Positions 35,298 to 44,646 of a stretch of 64,000 nt of DNA are shown here, piece by piece. Positions within the stretch are counted from its first letter, which is position 1. The number at the start of each line of letters is the position of its first letter. The notes beneath the pieces were generated by a model. It was not told the DNA's origin and did not search any database. It saw nothing but the letters and a program-made list of their open reading frames with translations. This stretch comes from Palsa-506 sp963786975 (GTDB lineage Bacteria > Actinomycetota > Actinomycetes > Streptosporangiales > Streptosporangiaceae), in NCBI GenBank assembly GCA_963786975.1, contig CAWBBE010000001.1:248001-312000 (forward strand). The letters run 5' to 3'. The translations under genes and the position numbers were made by a program.

Positions 35298-36254
35298 ATG
35301 GCCGGCCGCGCGCGGTGCTCGCGGCCCGGCCGTCCGCGCCCCGCTCTGGCGCTGGTAACGGCGGCCGTGGCCGGCTGCCTGGCGGTTTCGGGATGCGGCG
35401 CCGGCCCGGGCCATCCGGCGCCGGCCAGCGCCCCGACGGCAGCGGCCGGCCCGGGCCCGGCGGGCAGCGCGCAGCATTCGGCCGGCCCGCAGCACTCGGC
35501 GTCCGGCCAGCCGAGGCCGTCGACCGCAGCCCATGCCGCCCATCCGGCCGGCACCGCCCATCCGGCGCGAACCGGCGCGGCCGGCCGCGCCGCCAGCCCG
35601 CTCGCCGGGAAGATCATCGGCATCGATCCGGGGCATAACGGCCGCAACAACACCGACCCGTCCTATATCAATCACCTGATCTGGAACGGCCGGGAGTGGG
35701 AAGCCTGCGACACGACCGGCACGGAGACCGACACCGGTTACACCGAGCCGCGGTTCACCTGGCGGGTCGCCCGGTTCCTGCGCGCTGACCTGCGCCGGGA
35801 TGGCGCGCGGGTGGTCATGACGCGGACCAGCAACCGGGGCGTCGGGCCGTGCGTGAACCGGCGGGCCCGGATCATCAACCGCGGGCACGCCAACGTCGCG
35901 ATCGACATCCACGGGGACGGCGGCCCCGCGGCCGGCCGCGGTTTCGCGATCCTCGAACCCGTCCGCGACGGCCCCAACGACAAGGTGATCAGGTCTTCGG
36001 AGCGGTTCGGCCGGGCCGTCCGGCGCGAGTTCCTGAGCCGCACGTCGATGCCGGAGAGCACATACGACGGAGTGCACGGCATCACCCACCGCAACGACCT
36101 GGCCGGGCTCAACCTGACCCGGGTTCCCAAGGTGCTCATCGAGTGCGGCAACATGCGTAACTCCACCGACGCGAGGCTGCTCACGTCGGCCCGTTTCCAG
36201 CGGCGGATAGCCAGGGCGCTGCTGGCCGCGATTGTCCGGTTCATCCGGCACTAA
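35298..36254 (+). CDS. N-acetylmuramoyl-L-alanine amidase (Amidase_3), lipoprotein-like
   Basis: A zinc amidase of about 318 residues that cuts the bond between MurNAc and the peptide stem. The N-terminus is a lipoprotein-type signal ending LAVSGC, followed by a long Pro/Ala-rich linker. The catalytic domain has zinc ligands in IGIDPGHNG (His), YTEPRFTW (Glu) and AIDIHGDG (His), and the catalytic Glu in LIECGNMRN. ATG 35298 is chosen because it places the signal at the N-terminus; a GTG at 35157 is possible. The next gene follows after 14 bp. Confidence 0.85.
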   Translation: MAGRARCSRPGRPRPALALVTAAVAGCLAVSGCGAGPGHPAPASAPTAAAGPGPAGSAQHSAGPQHSASGQPRPSTAAHAAHPAGTAHPARTGAAGRAASPLAGKIIGIDPGHNGRNNTDPSYINHLIWNGREWEACDTTGTETDTGYTEPRFTWRVARFLRADLRRDGARVVMTRTSNRGVGPCVNRRARIINRGHANVAIDIHGDGGPAAGRGFAILEPVRDGPNDKVIRSSERFGRAVRREFLSRTSMPESTYDGVHGITHRNDLAGLNLTRVPKVLIECGNMRNSTDARLLTSARFQRRIARALLAAIVRFIRH

Positions 36255-36268
36255 CGGGGGCGAGCGAC

Positions 36269-36646
36269 GTGATCACGGCAGTCCACACGCTGGTCTATGC
36301 GGCTGATGCCGAGGCCGCGCGGGCGTTCTTCCGCGATGTGCTCGGCTGGCCGCATGTCGACGCGCACGGCGGCTGGCTGATCTTCAAGACCGGGCCTTCC
36401 GAGCTCGGCGTGCATCCGGCCGCGGATGACCGCGACGGCCCGGCGCGGCCGGCCAGCCAGCATCACGAGATCAGCCTGATGTGCGATGACATCACCGAAA
36501 CCGTCGCCGAGCTGGCCGCCAGCGGCGCCGAGTTCACTGGCGGCATCGTGCAGCGGGAGTTCGGCCTGGCCACCATGCTGCGGATCCCCGGCGCCGGCCA
36601 GATGATGCTCTACCAGCCGCTGCACCCCACGGCACACGGCCTCTAG
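36269..36646 (+). CDS. VOC (glyoxalase-fold) family protein
   Basis: A 125-residue protein starting GTG 36269 with the beta-alpha-beta-beta-beta pattern of vicinal oxygen chelate proteins: TAVHTLVYAADAEAARAFF, then FRDVLGWPHVDAHGGWL, HHEISLMCDDI and GQMMLYQP. His, Glu and Gln residues could bind metal. It is 14 bp after the amidase and probably in the same transcript. The substrate is unknown; family members act in glyoxal metabolism, ring cleavage or antibiotic sequestration. Confidence 0.8.
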   Translation: MITAVHTLVYAADAEAARAFFRDVLGWPHVDAHGGWLIFKTGPSELGVHPAADDRDGPARPASQHHEISLMCDDITETVAELAASGAEFTGGIVQREFGLATMLRIPGAGQMMLYQPLHPTAHGL

Positions 36647-36888
36647 GCCCGCCTGCGCTGCCCCGCGTCCGGCGCGCTGGCGGCGCGCTCGTTCCCCCTG
36701 CCGCCTGCCGCTGCCCCGGCGGCGTCGCCATCGGCTGCGGCTACGCCTCGCGGCTCGCCTTTCACCGGGAAGCTTTCTGCTTCCTCGATGAATCGGCTGC
36801 CCGCGCTGTCGATCGGGCTCGTCGCCGTTCGTGTAGAGGGTAGACGGCCGGCCTGAGACCGGCGCGGCCAGAGGAGGAGCGGAGCGTT

Positions 36889-37740
36889 ATGCCTGAACCG
36901 AAGATTCTGCTGAGTGGCCTGGGGATTCCTGAGTCGCCGCGGTGGCATGAGGGGCGGCTGTGGTTCTGCAACTGGATCGACCGGCAGGTCGTGGCGGTTG
37001 ACCTGGACGGCCACGCGGAGGTCATGCTCACCCGCGACCCGGCCAGCCACTCGATGGGGTACTCCATCGACTGGCTGCCCGATGGCAGGCTGCTGACGAC
37101 CGGCGACAAGGTCCGGCGCCAGGAGCCTGACGGGTCGATGGCCGTGCACGCCGAGCAGCGGGCGAATGAGATCGTCGTGGACGCACGCGGCAACGCCTAC
37201 GTCAACGGCGCGGACTTCGACTTCGTGGCCGGCGCGGCGGCTAAGCCGGGCTACATCAAGCTCGTCACGCCGGACGGGCACCTGCGCCAGGTCGCCGGCG
37301 ACATCCAGTTCCCCAACGGCATGGTCATCACCCCGGACGGCCGGACGCTGATCGTCTCCGAGTCGTTCGCGGGCCGGCTAACCGCGTTCGGCATCGACGG
37401 CGACGGCGGGCTGTCGGGGCGCCGGGTGTACGCCGAGGGCCTCGGACCGGACGGCATCTGCATGGACGCCGAAGGCGCGGTGTGGGTGTCCACAGGCGGG
37501 TTCTCGGTCGCCCGCGTCGCCCCGGGCGGCAAGGTCCGGCAACGCGTCGAACTCGAGCAGAACCGGGCGCCGTTCGCGCTGATGCTCGGCGGCCCGGACC
37601 GGCGGATCCTGTTCATCTGCAGCGCCGAGTGGCACCCGGCCGACGGCGCTCCCGCCAACCTCGAGCGGCTAGCCACCGGGCCGCGCACGGGGCAGATCCT
37701 CGCCCTGCCGGTCGAGGTGCCCGGCACCGGCCGGCCGTGA
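36889..37740 (+). CDS. SMP-30/gluconolactonase-family beta-propeller
   Basis: A 283-residue six-bladed propeller of the SMP-30/gluconolactonase/LRE type. The ATG at 36889 follows GAGGAGGAG. Typical motifs are LGIPESPRWHEGRLWF with the metal-binding Glu, GYSIDWLPDGRLL, NEIVVDARGNAYV, PNGMVITPDG and GPDGICMDAEGAVWVS. These bind Ca2+ or another divalent metal and hydrolyse lactones. The exact lactone cannot be told. A strong hairpin terminator follows immediately. Confidence 0.85.
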   Translation: MPEPKILLSGLGIPESPRWHEGRLWFCNWIDRQVVAVDLDGHAEVMLTRDPASHSMGYSIDWLPDGRLLTTGDKVRRQEPDGSMAVHAEQRANEIVVDARGNAYVNGADFDFVAGAAAKPGYIKLVTPDGHLRQVAGDIQFPNGMVITPDGRTLIVSESFAGRLTAFGIDGDGGLSGRRVYAEGLGPDGICMDAEGAVWVSTGGFSVARVAPGGKVRQRVELEQNRAPFALMLGGPDRRILFICSAEWHPADGAPANLERLATGPRTGQILALPVEVPGTGRP

Positions 37741-37746
37741 CAGCAA

Positions 37747-37788
37747 CCGGGCCGCCGGGTACCGGGCCGGCTGGCGCCGGCGGCCCGG
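37747..37788 (+). terminator. GC hairpin terminator after the SMP-30 gene
   Basis: A perfect 12-bp stem pairs 37747-37758 (CCGGGCCGCCGG) with 37777-37788 (CCGGCGGCCCGG), with an 18-nt loop. It begins 7 nt after the stop codon. It has no T tract. Confidence 0.7.
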
Positions 37789-37854
37789 GCAGCTACCGGT
37801 AACCCTGCCGATCACCTGCACCAGAACCCTGACCGCATCCGTCGGCATTCAGAT

Positions 37855-37883
37855 GCGCCCTGACTTGTCACAAGTCAGGGCGC
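37855..37883. promoter_or_regulatory. 29-bp perfect palindrome upstream of the anti-sigma-type gene
   Basis: GCGCCCTGACTTGT (37855-37868), a single C, then its exact reverse complement (37870-37883). It lies 120 bp before the HATPase gene and 115 bp after the SMP-30 stop, which already has its own terminator. A dimeric regulator binding site or a second terminator are both possible. Confidence 0.55.
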
Positions 37884-38002
37884 TTGATGCGGCCATGCTA
37901 TGGAATAGCGCACTCTGGCCCATACGGCCGGCGCGCGGCTGCTGATCGTAGATACCGTGGGCAGACTGGACGCCTGCGCCGGAAGGGCTGACTCGACTCT
38001 TC

Positions 38003-38605
38003 ATGAATGATTACCAGCCTCGGTACGAGCACGAGCTAACGCTCGTCCCGTTACTCACAGAAGTCCGCCGTGCCCGTCGCTTCACCCGCTCTGTACTGCA
38101 GGAACAGCGGATCCCTGCCGAACGCGTCGGGACCGCCGAGCTTCTCGTGTCGGAGCTGGTAACCAACGCCGTCAAGATGAGCACCGCGAGATTACGCGCG
38201 CCGCGCCAGGCCGCTAATGATCATTTCCGGCTTATCGGCTTACGCCTTAGCCTGATCGCGCACAGCGTGGTTATCGAGGTGCGCGACGGCTCGGATAAGC
38301 CGCCGGTGCTGCAGGAACAATCCCTTTACTCCGAAGAGGGCCGCGGCCTGGCCGTGGTGGCGTCAATGAGCTCGCGATGGAGCTACTTCCCGCTGCGCAG
38401 CGGCGGCAAGATCGTGTGGTGCGAGCTGCACATCGCCCGCCAGGCGGCCGCCGATGACGTGATATTCCTGTCGGGGCCGCTGCCGCGGCGGGGCCGCAAC
38501 AGCCGGCCAGCATTCGCGGCAGTGGTAATGAACGATCCGGTGTTGCTGCAGCGCGTCCGGGATGGCCTGCTCGCGCTGGACTGCGACGAGGAGGCCGCGC
38601 AGTAA
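38003..38605 (+). CDS. ATP-binding anti-sigma-factor-like protein (HATPase, RsbW type)
   Basis: A 200-residue GHKL ATPase similar to the RsbW/SpoIIAB-like proteins that are abundant in actinobacteria and act as serine kinases of anti-anti-sigma factors. The N-box ELVTNAVKMS (about 51-60) and the VRDGSDKPP box (about 93-101) bind ATP; the usual N-box His is Met here. The Gly-rich lid EEGRGLAVVASMSSRW is also present. The C-terminal 50 residues are an extension. No sigma factor or antagonist is adjacent. Confidence 0.8.
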   Translation: MNDYQPRYEHELTLVPLLTEVRRARRFTRSVLQEQRIPAERVGTAELLVSELVTNAVKMSTARLRAPRQAANDHFRLIGLRLSLIAHSVVIEVRDGSDKPPVLQEQSLYSEEGRGLAVVASMSSRWSYFPLRSGGKIVWCELHIARQAAADDVIFLSGPLPRRGRNSRPAFAAVVMNDPVLLQRVRDGLLALDCDEEAAQ

Positions 38606-38689
38606 CGGTGAGCTCACCGCGGCGGCCGGGCTCACCGCGACGGCCCGGTCAGCGTTATGACTCGGGCCATCGCGCGCCGCAGCGGCCGG

Positions 38690-39142
38690 TCAGGTTCCCG
38701 GCTGCAGGCGGGTACTCACGGCTAGCCGGTTCCAGGCATTGATGGTCATGATCAGCCCGATCAGCTGAGCCAGCTCGGGCTCGGAGAACTCCCCGGCGGC
38801 GCGCGCGTAGACATCATCGGGCACATGCGTCTGGCTGATCAGGGTGATCGAGTCGGTGAGGGCGAGCGCGGCCCGCTCCCGTGCCGTGAAGTACGGAGCC
38901 TCCGGCCAGGCCGGGATGGCGTACAGGCGCTGCTCGCTCTCCCCGCCCTTGCGCGCGTCGGCCGTGTGCATGTCAATGCAGTAGACGCAGCCGTTGAGCT
39001 GAGAGGCCCGGATCCGGACGAGTTCCCTGAGCGGCGCCTCAAGGCCCTCGCCCGCCGCGGCATCCAGGGCCAGCATCGCCTTGTAGATACGGGGCGCGAG
39101 TGACGCGAGGCTCATTCGTGAGGTGTTCGCTGTGGTTGTCAT
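38690..39142 (-). CDS. AhpD-like / carboxymuconolactone decarboxylase family protein
   Basis: A 150-residue helical protein with the redox motif GCVYCIDMH (about residues 51-59) and the alkylhydroperoxidase-like ERAALALTDSITL. Such proteins reduce peroxides through the Cys-x2-Cys pair or decarboxylate lactones. It is divergent from a MocR-type regulator only 47 bp away, a layout common for a regulator and its target. A GACCA-N6-TGGTC dyad lies in the gap. Confidence 0.85.
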   Translation of the reverse strand: MTTTANTSRMSLASLAPRIYKAMLALDAAAGEGLEAPLRELVRIRASQLNGCVYCIDMHTADARKGGESEQRLYAIPAWPEAPYFTARERAALALTDSITLISQTHVPDDVYARAAGEFSEPELAQLIGLIMTINAWNRLAVSTRLQPGT

Positions 39143-39166
39143 GCCGCCAACGCTATGCCCGGATTA

Positions 39167-39182
39167 GACCAGGAGTATGGTC
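39167..39182. promoter_or_regulatory. Dyad between the divergent AhpD-like and MocR genes
   Basis: GACCA (39167-39171), six bases, TGGTC (39178-39182). It is the only dyad in the 47-bp shared gap and ends 7 bp before the MocR start, where an autoregulating repressor could sit. Confidence 0.35.
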
Positions 39183-39189
39183 CAGTTAT

Positions 39190-40759
39190 ATGCCAGAAAA
39201 CTGGGCCAATCCTGCTGGCGTGGACCTGCTGCTTGAGCTGCGCGGCGGACGGCGGCGAGCCGGGCTTGAAGACGCGCTGCGGGAGGCCGTCCGCAGCGGC
39301 CGGCTGGCTCCCGGCACCCTGCTCCCCTCCTCGCGCGCGCTTGCCGGCGAGCTCGGGATGGCCAGGAACACGGTGGCCGACGCCTACGGCCAGCTGGTCG
39401 CCGAGGGCTGGCTGACCGCGCGCCAGCGGCGCGGGCACTCGTGTCGCGGACCGTGCCGGGCCGGCCGCCGGGCACGCTACTGCCCGCCTTCCGGCGCCGG
39501 TCGCTGGGCGGCGGGCCTACGACCTGACGCCGGGCAGTCCCGACCTGGCCGGCTTTCCCCGCAGCGGCTGGCTCGCCGCGGCCCGCAAAGCCGTCACCGC
39601 GGCACCGAGCGATCAGCTCGGCTACCCCGATCCCCGCGGGCTGCCCGGCCTGCGGGAGACGCTCGCGCAGTATCTCGCCCGGGTCCGGGGCGTCCGCACC
39701 GCGCCCGACCGCATCATCATCTGCTCCGGTTTCGTGCAGGCACTGAACCTGCTGTCGGTCGCGCTGCGCCGCTGCGGCGCGGGCACGATCGCGGTCGAGT
39801 CCTACGGCTTCGGTGTGCATCGCGACGTCATCCGCGCGGCCGGGCTGGCCACCAGGCCGGTCGCGGTGGATGAGTCGGGCGCGCTGGTCGGTGAGCTTCT
39901 CGCGGCGGTCACGGAGCCAGCGGTGGCCGCCGGGGCCCGCGCGGCAGCCCGGGTGGCAGCGGCCGGCCCGGCAGCGGCCGGATCCCCCGCCGCGGTGCTG
40001 CTCACGCCTGCCCATCAGTTCCCCCTCGGCGTGCCGCTGGCCGCCCAGCGCAGGGCCGCCGTGCTGCACTGGGCGCGCAGCACCGGCGGGCTGGTTATCG
40101 AGGACGACTACGACGGCGAGTTCCGGTACGACCGCAGGCCGCTTGGCGCGCTGCAGGGGCTCGCCCCGGACGTCGTCGCCTACGCCGGCACCGCGAGCAA
40201 GAGCCTGGCGCCCGGCCTGAGCCTGGCCTGGCTGGTGCTGCCGCCGCACCTAGTCGACCTGCTCACGGCGACCAAGCGGCTGAGCGACGGGCATACCGGC
40301 GTGCTGGAGCAGCTGGCCCTCGACGAGTTCATCAGGTCTGGCGCCTACGACCGCCATGTCCGCCGGTCACGGCTGCGCTACCGCAGGCGGCGTGACCGCC
40401 TGGTGGCCGTGCTGGCGGAGCGGTCGCCGGAGGTGACGGTCACCGGCATCGCCGCGGGCATGCACGCCGTGCTGCGGCTCGGCCGCGGCCTGCGCCAGTC
40501 CGATGAGGCCGGGATAGTGAGCCGGGCGGCACGGGCCGGGCTGACGATCCAGGGGCTGGGCGAGTATCGCCATCACGCCGGCCAGCCCGGTTGCGGCGCC
40601 GGCCCTGGCCCTGCCCTTGGCCCCAGCCCTGGCCACGGCCGGGATTCCTGGCCCGGGTACGGTCAGGACCCGCCCGCGGCGCTCGTCGTCGGTTACGGAA
40701 CCCCGCCGGACCATGCCTTCGCCGGCGCGATCGACACGCTGTGCGACGTGCTGGGCTGA
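39190..40759 (+). CDS. MocR/PdxR-type regulator: GntR winged helix fused to PLP aminotransferase fold, frameshifted
   Basis: ATG 39190 starts a GntR-type DNA-binding domain (DALREAVRSGRLAPGTLLP, SRALAGELGMARNTVADAYG). The frame then breaks at 39431-39437: after ARQRRG the sequence should pass to TRVADRAG and on to YDLTPGSPDLAGFPR, read one base away. The aminotransferase-like part has DDYDGEFRYDRRP and the PLP lysine in AGTASKSLAPGL. The full length is about 523 residues. MocR proteins sense PLP or amino-sugar ligands without acting as aminotransferases. A Gly/Pro-rich insertion sits near the C-terminus. The likely target is the divergent AhpD-like gene. Confidence 0.8.
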
Positions 40760-40775
40760 CCGCGCCGCGGCATGC

Positions 40776-41705
40776 TCAGCGCAGCCGCGCAGCCCCCGGC
40801 AGGACGTGCGCTCCGTCGCTGGCCACCGGCAGCGGCCGCGCCTGCCATCCGCCGGGGCAGCGCCCCAGCGCCGCCGTGACGAGCCGCTGATCGTCAGGCA
40901 CCAGCGCGAGCACGCTGGGCCCGGCTCCGCTGACGACTGCCGCGATGCCATCCGCGCGCAGGTCCGCGACCAGGCGGGCGGTTTCCGGCATGGCGGCCGC
41001 GCGGTAGCCCTGGTGGATGCGGTCTTCGGTCGCGGCCAGCAGCAGCCTGGGCGTTCCGGTAAGGGCACGGACGAGCAGCGCCGCGCGCGCCGTGTTGAAC
41101 GCGGCGTCCGCTAGCGGCACGCTGGCCGGCAGCGCGGCCCTGGCCTGCGCGGTGTACCCGCGCTGGGCCGGCACGAAGACGACCGGCAGCACGCCCTTGG
41201 CATCGTCCAGCGTCACGGCCCGGGCGCCGTCTTCCGGGCCGGCGTTCCACGCGATGCTGAAGCCGCCGAGTACGCACGCCGCGACGTTGTCCGGGTGCCC
41301 TTCGATCTCGGCGGCCAGCCGGAGCACGGCCGCTGTGCCGAGCCTGCCGGGATCGCCATCGGCGAGCTGCCGCGCCAGCAGGATGCCTGCCACGATGGCA
41401 GCCGACGACGAGCCCATGCCGCGCGCCTGGGGGATGCGGTTGAGGCACTGCAGCTCGATACCAGGCGGCCGGCCGCCGAGCCTGTCGAAGGTGGTCAGCA
41501 TGGTCTCGGCGACCAGGTGCCGCTCATCTGCTGGCAGCTGGCCAGCGCCCTCCCCGGCGATCGTGACCCGCACGCCGTCGCCCGCGACCGTCGCCGTGAC
41601 CTCGTCGTACACCGAAAGCGCGACGCCGAGCGAGTCGAAGCCAGGGCCGAGGTTGGCGCTGGTGGCCGGCGCCGCCACGGTGACCGGGCAGGTCAGGAAA
41701 ACCAT
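40776..41705 (-). CDS. thrB: Homoserine kinase
   Basis: A 309-residue GHMP kinase that phosphorylates L-homoserine on the threonine pathway. The N-terminal VAAPATSANLGPGFDSLG and the ATP loop PQARGMGSSSAAIVAG are diagnostic, as is the EGHPDNVAACVLGG substrate region. The C-terminal VSGAGPSVLALV completes the fold. hom and thrC, its usual partners, are not in the window. The start at 41705 is the first ATG in frame. Confidence 0.9.
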   Translation of the reverse strand: MVFLTCPVTVAAPATSANLGPGFDSLGVALSVYDEVTATVAGDGVRVTIAGEGAGQLPADERHLVAETMLTTFDRLGGRPPGIELQCLNRIPQARGMGSSSAAIVAGILLARQLADGDPGRLGTAAVLRLAAEIEGHPDNVAACVLGGFSIAWNAGPEDGARAVTLDDAKGVLPVVFVPAQRGYTAQARAALPASVPLADAAFNTARAALLVRALTGTPRLLLAATEDRIHQGYRAAAMPETARLVADLRADGIAAVVSGAGPSVLALVPDDQRLVTAALGRCPGGWQARPLPVASDGAHVLPGAARLR

Positions 41706-41805
41706 GCTCGCATCCTAGGCCGGCGCCCAACGCGCCCAATGTGGCGTCGAGCAGGTTCGGCTGGGGGCCGGGCGGCCAGGAGCGGCGGCGTGATCGGATG
41801 GAGAG

Positions 41806-42714
41806 ATGAAAATCCGGATCGGGATAGGGCTGGGCCCGGCGGCGGAGCCGGCTGGCTTCACCGCAGCCGTCAGCCACCTGGAAGAACTCGGCATCGATTC
41901 GCTGTGGCTGTCCGAGATGGTTTACGGGCCGCTGGTGGAGCCGTTCACCGGGATGGCCTATGCCCTCGCCAGCACGGCCAGGCTAAAGGTCGGCACCGGC
42001 GTATCCGTGCTGCCGGGACGTCACCCCGTGCTGGTCGCCAAGCAGCTGGCCACGCTGGCGGCGCTCGCGCCTGGCCGGGTCCTGCCGGTCTTCGGCCTGC
42101 AGCCGGCCCGCAGGAACGAGCGCGCGCTGTTCCCGGTGCCGCCCGGGCAGCGAGGCGCGGTGTTCGATGAGTCCGTTGAGCTCGTCCGGCTGCTGCTGGA
42201 GCAGGAGACGGTGACCTTCCGGGGCCGGTTCTTCACCGTCGACGGGGCCAGCATCGGCCCGCGGCCGGCCAAGCCGCTCGACATCTGGCTGGGCGGCAGC
42301 GCCCCGGCCGGGCTGCGGCGGGTCGGCCGGCTCGGTGACGGGTGGCTGGCCAGCTTCGTTGCCCCGGGGGAAGCAGCCGCGAGCCGCCGCGCCATCCAGC
42401 AGGAGGCCTCGGCGGCCGGCCGCGAGGTCGATCCCGAGCACTTCGGCATCAGCCTGCCGGTCGCCATCGGCGGCATCCCGGACACGCTGGCCGACGCCAT
42501 CCGCCAGCGGCGGCCGGACGCTGACCCGGCCAGCCTCGTGGCTACCAGCTGGCCAGCCGCGCGGCACATGATCGAGCAGTACGTGGCGGCAGGCATCAGC
42601 AAGTTCGTCATCCGGACGGCCGCCGCGCCGCAGGCCTGGCCCGCTGATCGCTCGCAGCCGGCCGACGGCTTCGCGGACGAACTCGCCCGTGAGCTGATGC
42701 CGCTGCAGACCTGA
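41806..42714 (+). CDS. LLM-class (F420-dependent type) oxidoreductase
   Basis: A 302-residue luciferase-like monooxygenase-fold enzyme. Motifs include IGIGLGPAAEP, GIDSLWLSEMVYGP, VGTGVSVLPGRHPVLVAKQ and DIWLGGSAPAGLRRVGRLGDGW, typical of actinobacterial F420-dependent oxidoreductases. It should bind F420 or FMN and act on an unknown substrate by hydride transfer. It is divergent from thrB across 100 bp. No F420-biosynthesis genes are nearby. Confidence 0.82.
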   Translation: MKIRIGIGLGPAAEPAGFTAAVSHLEELGIDSLWLSEMVYGPLVEPFTGMAYALASTARLKVGTGVSVLPGRHPVLVAKQLATLAALAPGRVLPVFGLQPARRNERALFPVPPGQRGAVFDESVELVRLLLEQETVTFRGRFFTVDGASIGPRPAKPLDIWLGGSAPAGLRRVGRLGDGWLASFVAPGEAAASRRAIQQEASAAGREVDPEHFGISLPVAIGGIPDTLADAIRQRRPDADPASLVATSWPAARHMIEQYVAAGISKFVIRTAAAPQAWPADRSQPADGFADELARELMPLQT

Positions 42715-42966
42715 GGCCAGGCATGCCCGCGTCCCCTCGCCCTCGCGGACCCGCCCGGCCAGCCGCTTAATGAAACCGGTGCTGGTCGCCGCGTACCCGG
42801 CTCGATGCCGAAGCCGGCCGGGAACCGGAACAGGAAGAACCACCATGGCGCGGGCGGCGCGGTGAGCGCCGCCGCCGTCAGGTAACCGTTGCCGGGCCGG
42901 CCCCGGCTGGCTACCGCTGCCGCGGTGCCCGCCGTCAAGCTGGCCCGGCTGGCAGACCCGCTGGCG

Positions 42967-43818
42967 TCAGCCGGCCACGTCGACGTACAGCCGCCGGGCC
43001 AGCTTCCCGACACGGAACGCGGTCGCCTTCGCGACGATGACGACGATGCAGAGGGCACCCTCGAAGTCGCTGCTGACCGAATAGCCGCGGAGCACCGGGA
43101 AGCCAACGGCCGCCGATGCAGGCGAGATCGTGCTCGCACCCGACTGCCGCTGGCCCTGCGCCGGGTGCAGCGTGATCAGCAGGTACCGGTCGCGGCCGGC
43201 GGCGATTGCCCGGGCGGCCCGGCCGGCCGCCCGCTTCGAGACGTACTTGATCTCGTAGCCAGGAACCCGCCCGCGGAAGGCGAGCACGATCCGGTCGTAG
43301 CCGCATTCCGGATGCGTTCCCATCCTGACGCCGTTGACGACGGGCACCGGCGGCAGCCGGATCGCTCGTGCCGCGCTGGCCGGCCCGGTCAGCCAACGGC
43401 TGTCATCGCAGCCGCGCGGTGCCCTGGGCGGCTGCCGGAGCGACGGGCCGCCAGCCGGGCTGGGCGAGCTGCCCGCGGTGGGCGTGGCAGGCGCCGCGGG
43501 GACGGCCGGCGGCCGGGTTGCGGCCGGCCAGCCCGGCGACGGTGCGGCCGGCGCCGGCGAAGCCTCCGGCGAACCAGCGCCCGCAGAACCAGTCCCGGGA
43601 GTTCCCCCGGGGCCGGGAGTATCCGCAGCGCCCGGCGAGCCGTCACCTGGCGCCGGTGACGACCGGGTGCCTAACCCGCCCGGAGCCGGGACCCCGGGCG
43701 ACGGCGGCTGACCGGCGGCCGGCCGGCCGGGTGAGGCCGAACTGCACGAGGCCGCTCCCAGCGCGGTCACCAGTACTGCCGCCAGCACCGACATCGCATG
43801 CCCTGCCGGGCGCTGCAT
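42967..43818 (-). CDS. Lipoprotein with AMIN-like C-terminal domain
   Basis: ATG 43818, with GGAGG 5 nt upstream, gives 283 residues. A lipoprotein signal ends ALGAASC and is followed by a Pro/Gly/Ser-rich linker of about 100 residues. The C-terminal domain has MGTHPECGYDRIVLAFRG, EIKYVSK, LLITLHPA and GALCIVVIVAKATAFRVG, as in actinobacterial AMIN-like proteins. It is expected on the outer face of the membrane, possibly touching the cell wall. It follows the VOC gene and is probably co-transcribed. Confidence 0.75.
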   Translation of the reverse strand: MQRPAGHAMSVLAAVLVTALGAASCSSASPGRPAAGQPPSPGVPAPGGLGTRSSPAPGDGSPGAADTPGPGGTPGTGSAGAGSPEASPAPAAPSPGWPAATRPPAVPAAPATPTAGSSPSPAGGPSLRQPPRAPRGCDDSRWLTGPASAARAIRLPPVPVVNGVRMGTHPECGYDRIVLAFRGRVPGYEIKYVSKRAAGRAARAIAAGRDRYLLITLHPAQGQRQSGASTISPASAAVGFPVLRGYSVSSDFEGALCIVVIVAKATAFRVGKLARRLYVDVAG

Positions 43819-43846
43819 CGTCACCTCCAATGGCCAAAGCCGGACG

Positions 43847-44296
43847 TCAGCCAATCGGCGCGGTCAGCTCGAGCTGGACATTGTCCGGGTCGCGGAAGGG
43901 CAGTACGCAGATCCCGAACGCGGGCAGCTCGGTGATCTCCCCGTGCGGCACGCCGTTCTCGTCGAAGAGGGCGACCGCCTGATCCAGGTCAGCGCGGGCA
44001 GGCACGGCGAAACTGAGATGATCGAGGCCGACCCGGTCGTCGTCGAACCGGTCGTCGGCCGGGGCCACCGGCCGCAGGCCCATCAGCAGGCTGCCGCGCA
44101 CCATGACGATGCCGCCGAAGAGGACCTTGTAAGCCGCCTCGGCCGCCGGGTCGTCGGCAGCCGGGGACTCCACCGCCACGTCGAAGCCGAGCAGGCCGGT
44201 GTAGAAGGCCCGGCTCCGGTCAAGGTCGGTCACCGTCAGCCGGAGGTGGTGGATATCGCCGGTCGGGATCTGTCCGGTCGGGGTCTGTGCTGCCAT
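43847..44296 (-). CDS. VOC (glyoxalase-fold) family protein
   Basis: A 149-residue protein starting ATG 44296 behind AAGGAG. It has DIHHLRLTVTDLDRSRAFY, LLGFDVAVESPA, LDHLSFAVPAR and FRDPDNVQLELTAP, the paired beta-alpha-beta-beta-beta pattern of glyoxalase/bleomycin-resistance proteins, with His and Glu in metal-ligand positions. Substrate unknown. The downstream lipoprotein gene starts 29 bp after its stop. Confidence 0.83.
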   Translation of the reverse strand: MAAQTPTGQIPTGDIHHLRLTVTDLDRSRAFYTGLLGFDVAVESPAADDPAAEAAYKVLFGGIVMVRGSLLMGLRPVAPADDRFDDDRVGLDHLSFAVPARADLDQAVALFDENGVPHGEITELPAFGICVLPFRDPDNVQLELTAPIG

Positions 44297-44646
44297 GTCG
44301 TTCTCCTTCGCGCCCGGCGCGCCGGGAACCGGCGAATCCTCCGGATCCGGCTGGCCTGCGAGCCCGGCCGGGGACCGCCAGGACCGCCGGAACCCGAACT
44401 CGCCGGGACCGCCGACCCGCTGGTAACCGCATCGCGAACGCTGCAACTAGGGCCACTGATTCACGCATCGTCGCACGAGCAGCCTCCCGAATCACCCGTT
44501 CCGCGGCAGTGACCACGGAGGATCCGGCTCGCCAGGACGTGCCGGATTTTCCGCGATCATGGCGGAGGCCGCCCGCGCCGCGCCGGCGGCTGGCCGTTTC
44601 GTCTCGGCCAGGCGGTAACAATGGGATGCGGAGGATGCTGACGACG
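44297..44646. other. Intergenic region between divergent VOC and Vgb-like genes
   Basis: This 350-bp stretch should carry both promoters. I found no repeat, dyad or clear promoter elements. In-frame ATGs at 44626 and 44635 are alternative starts for the Vgb-like gene. Confidence 0.35.
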
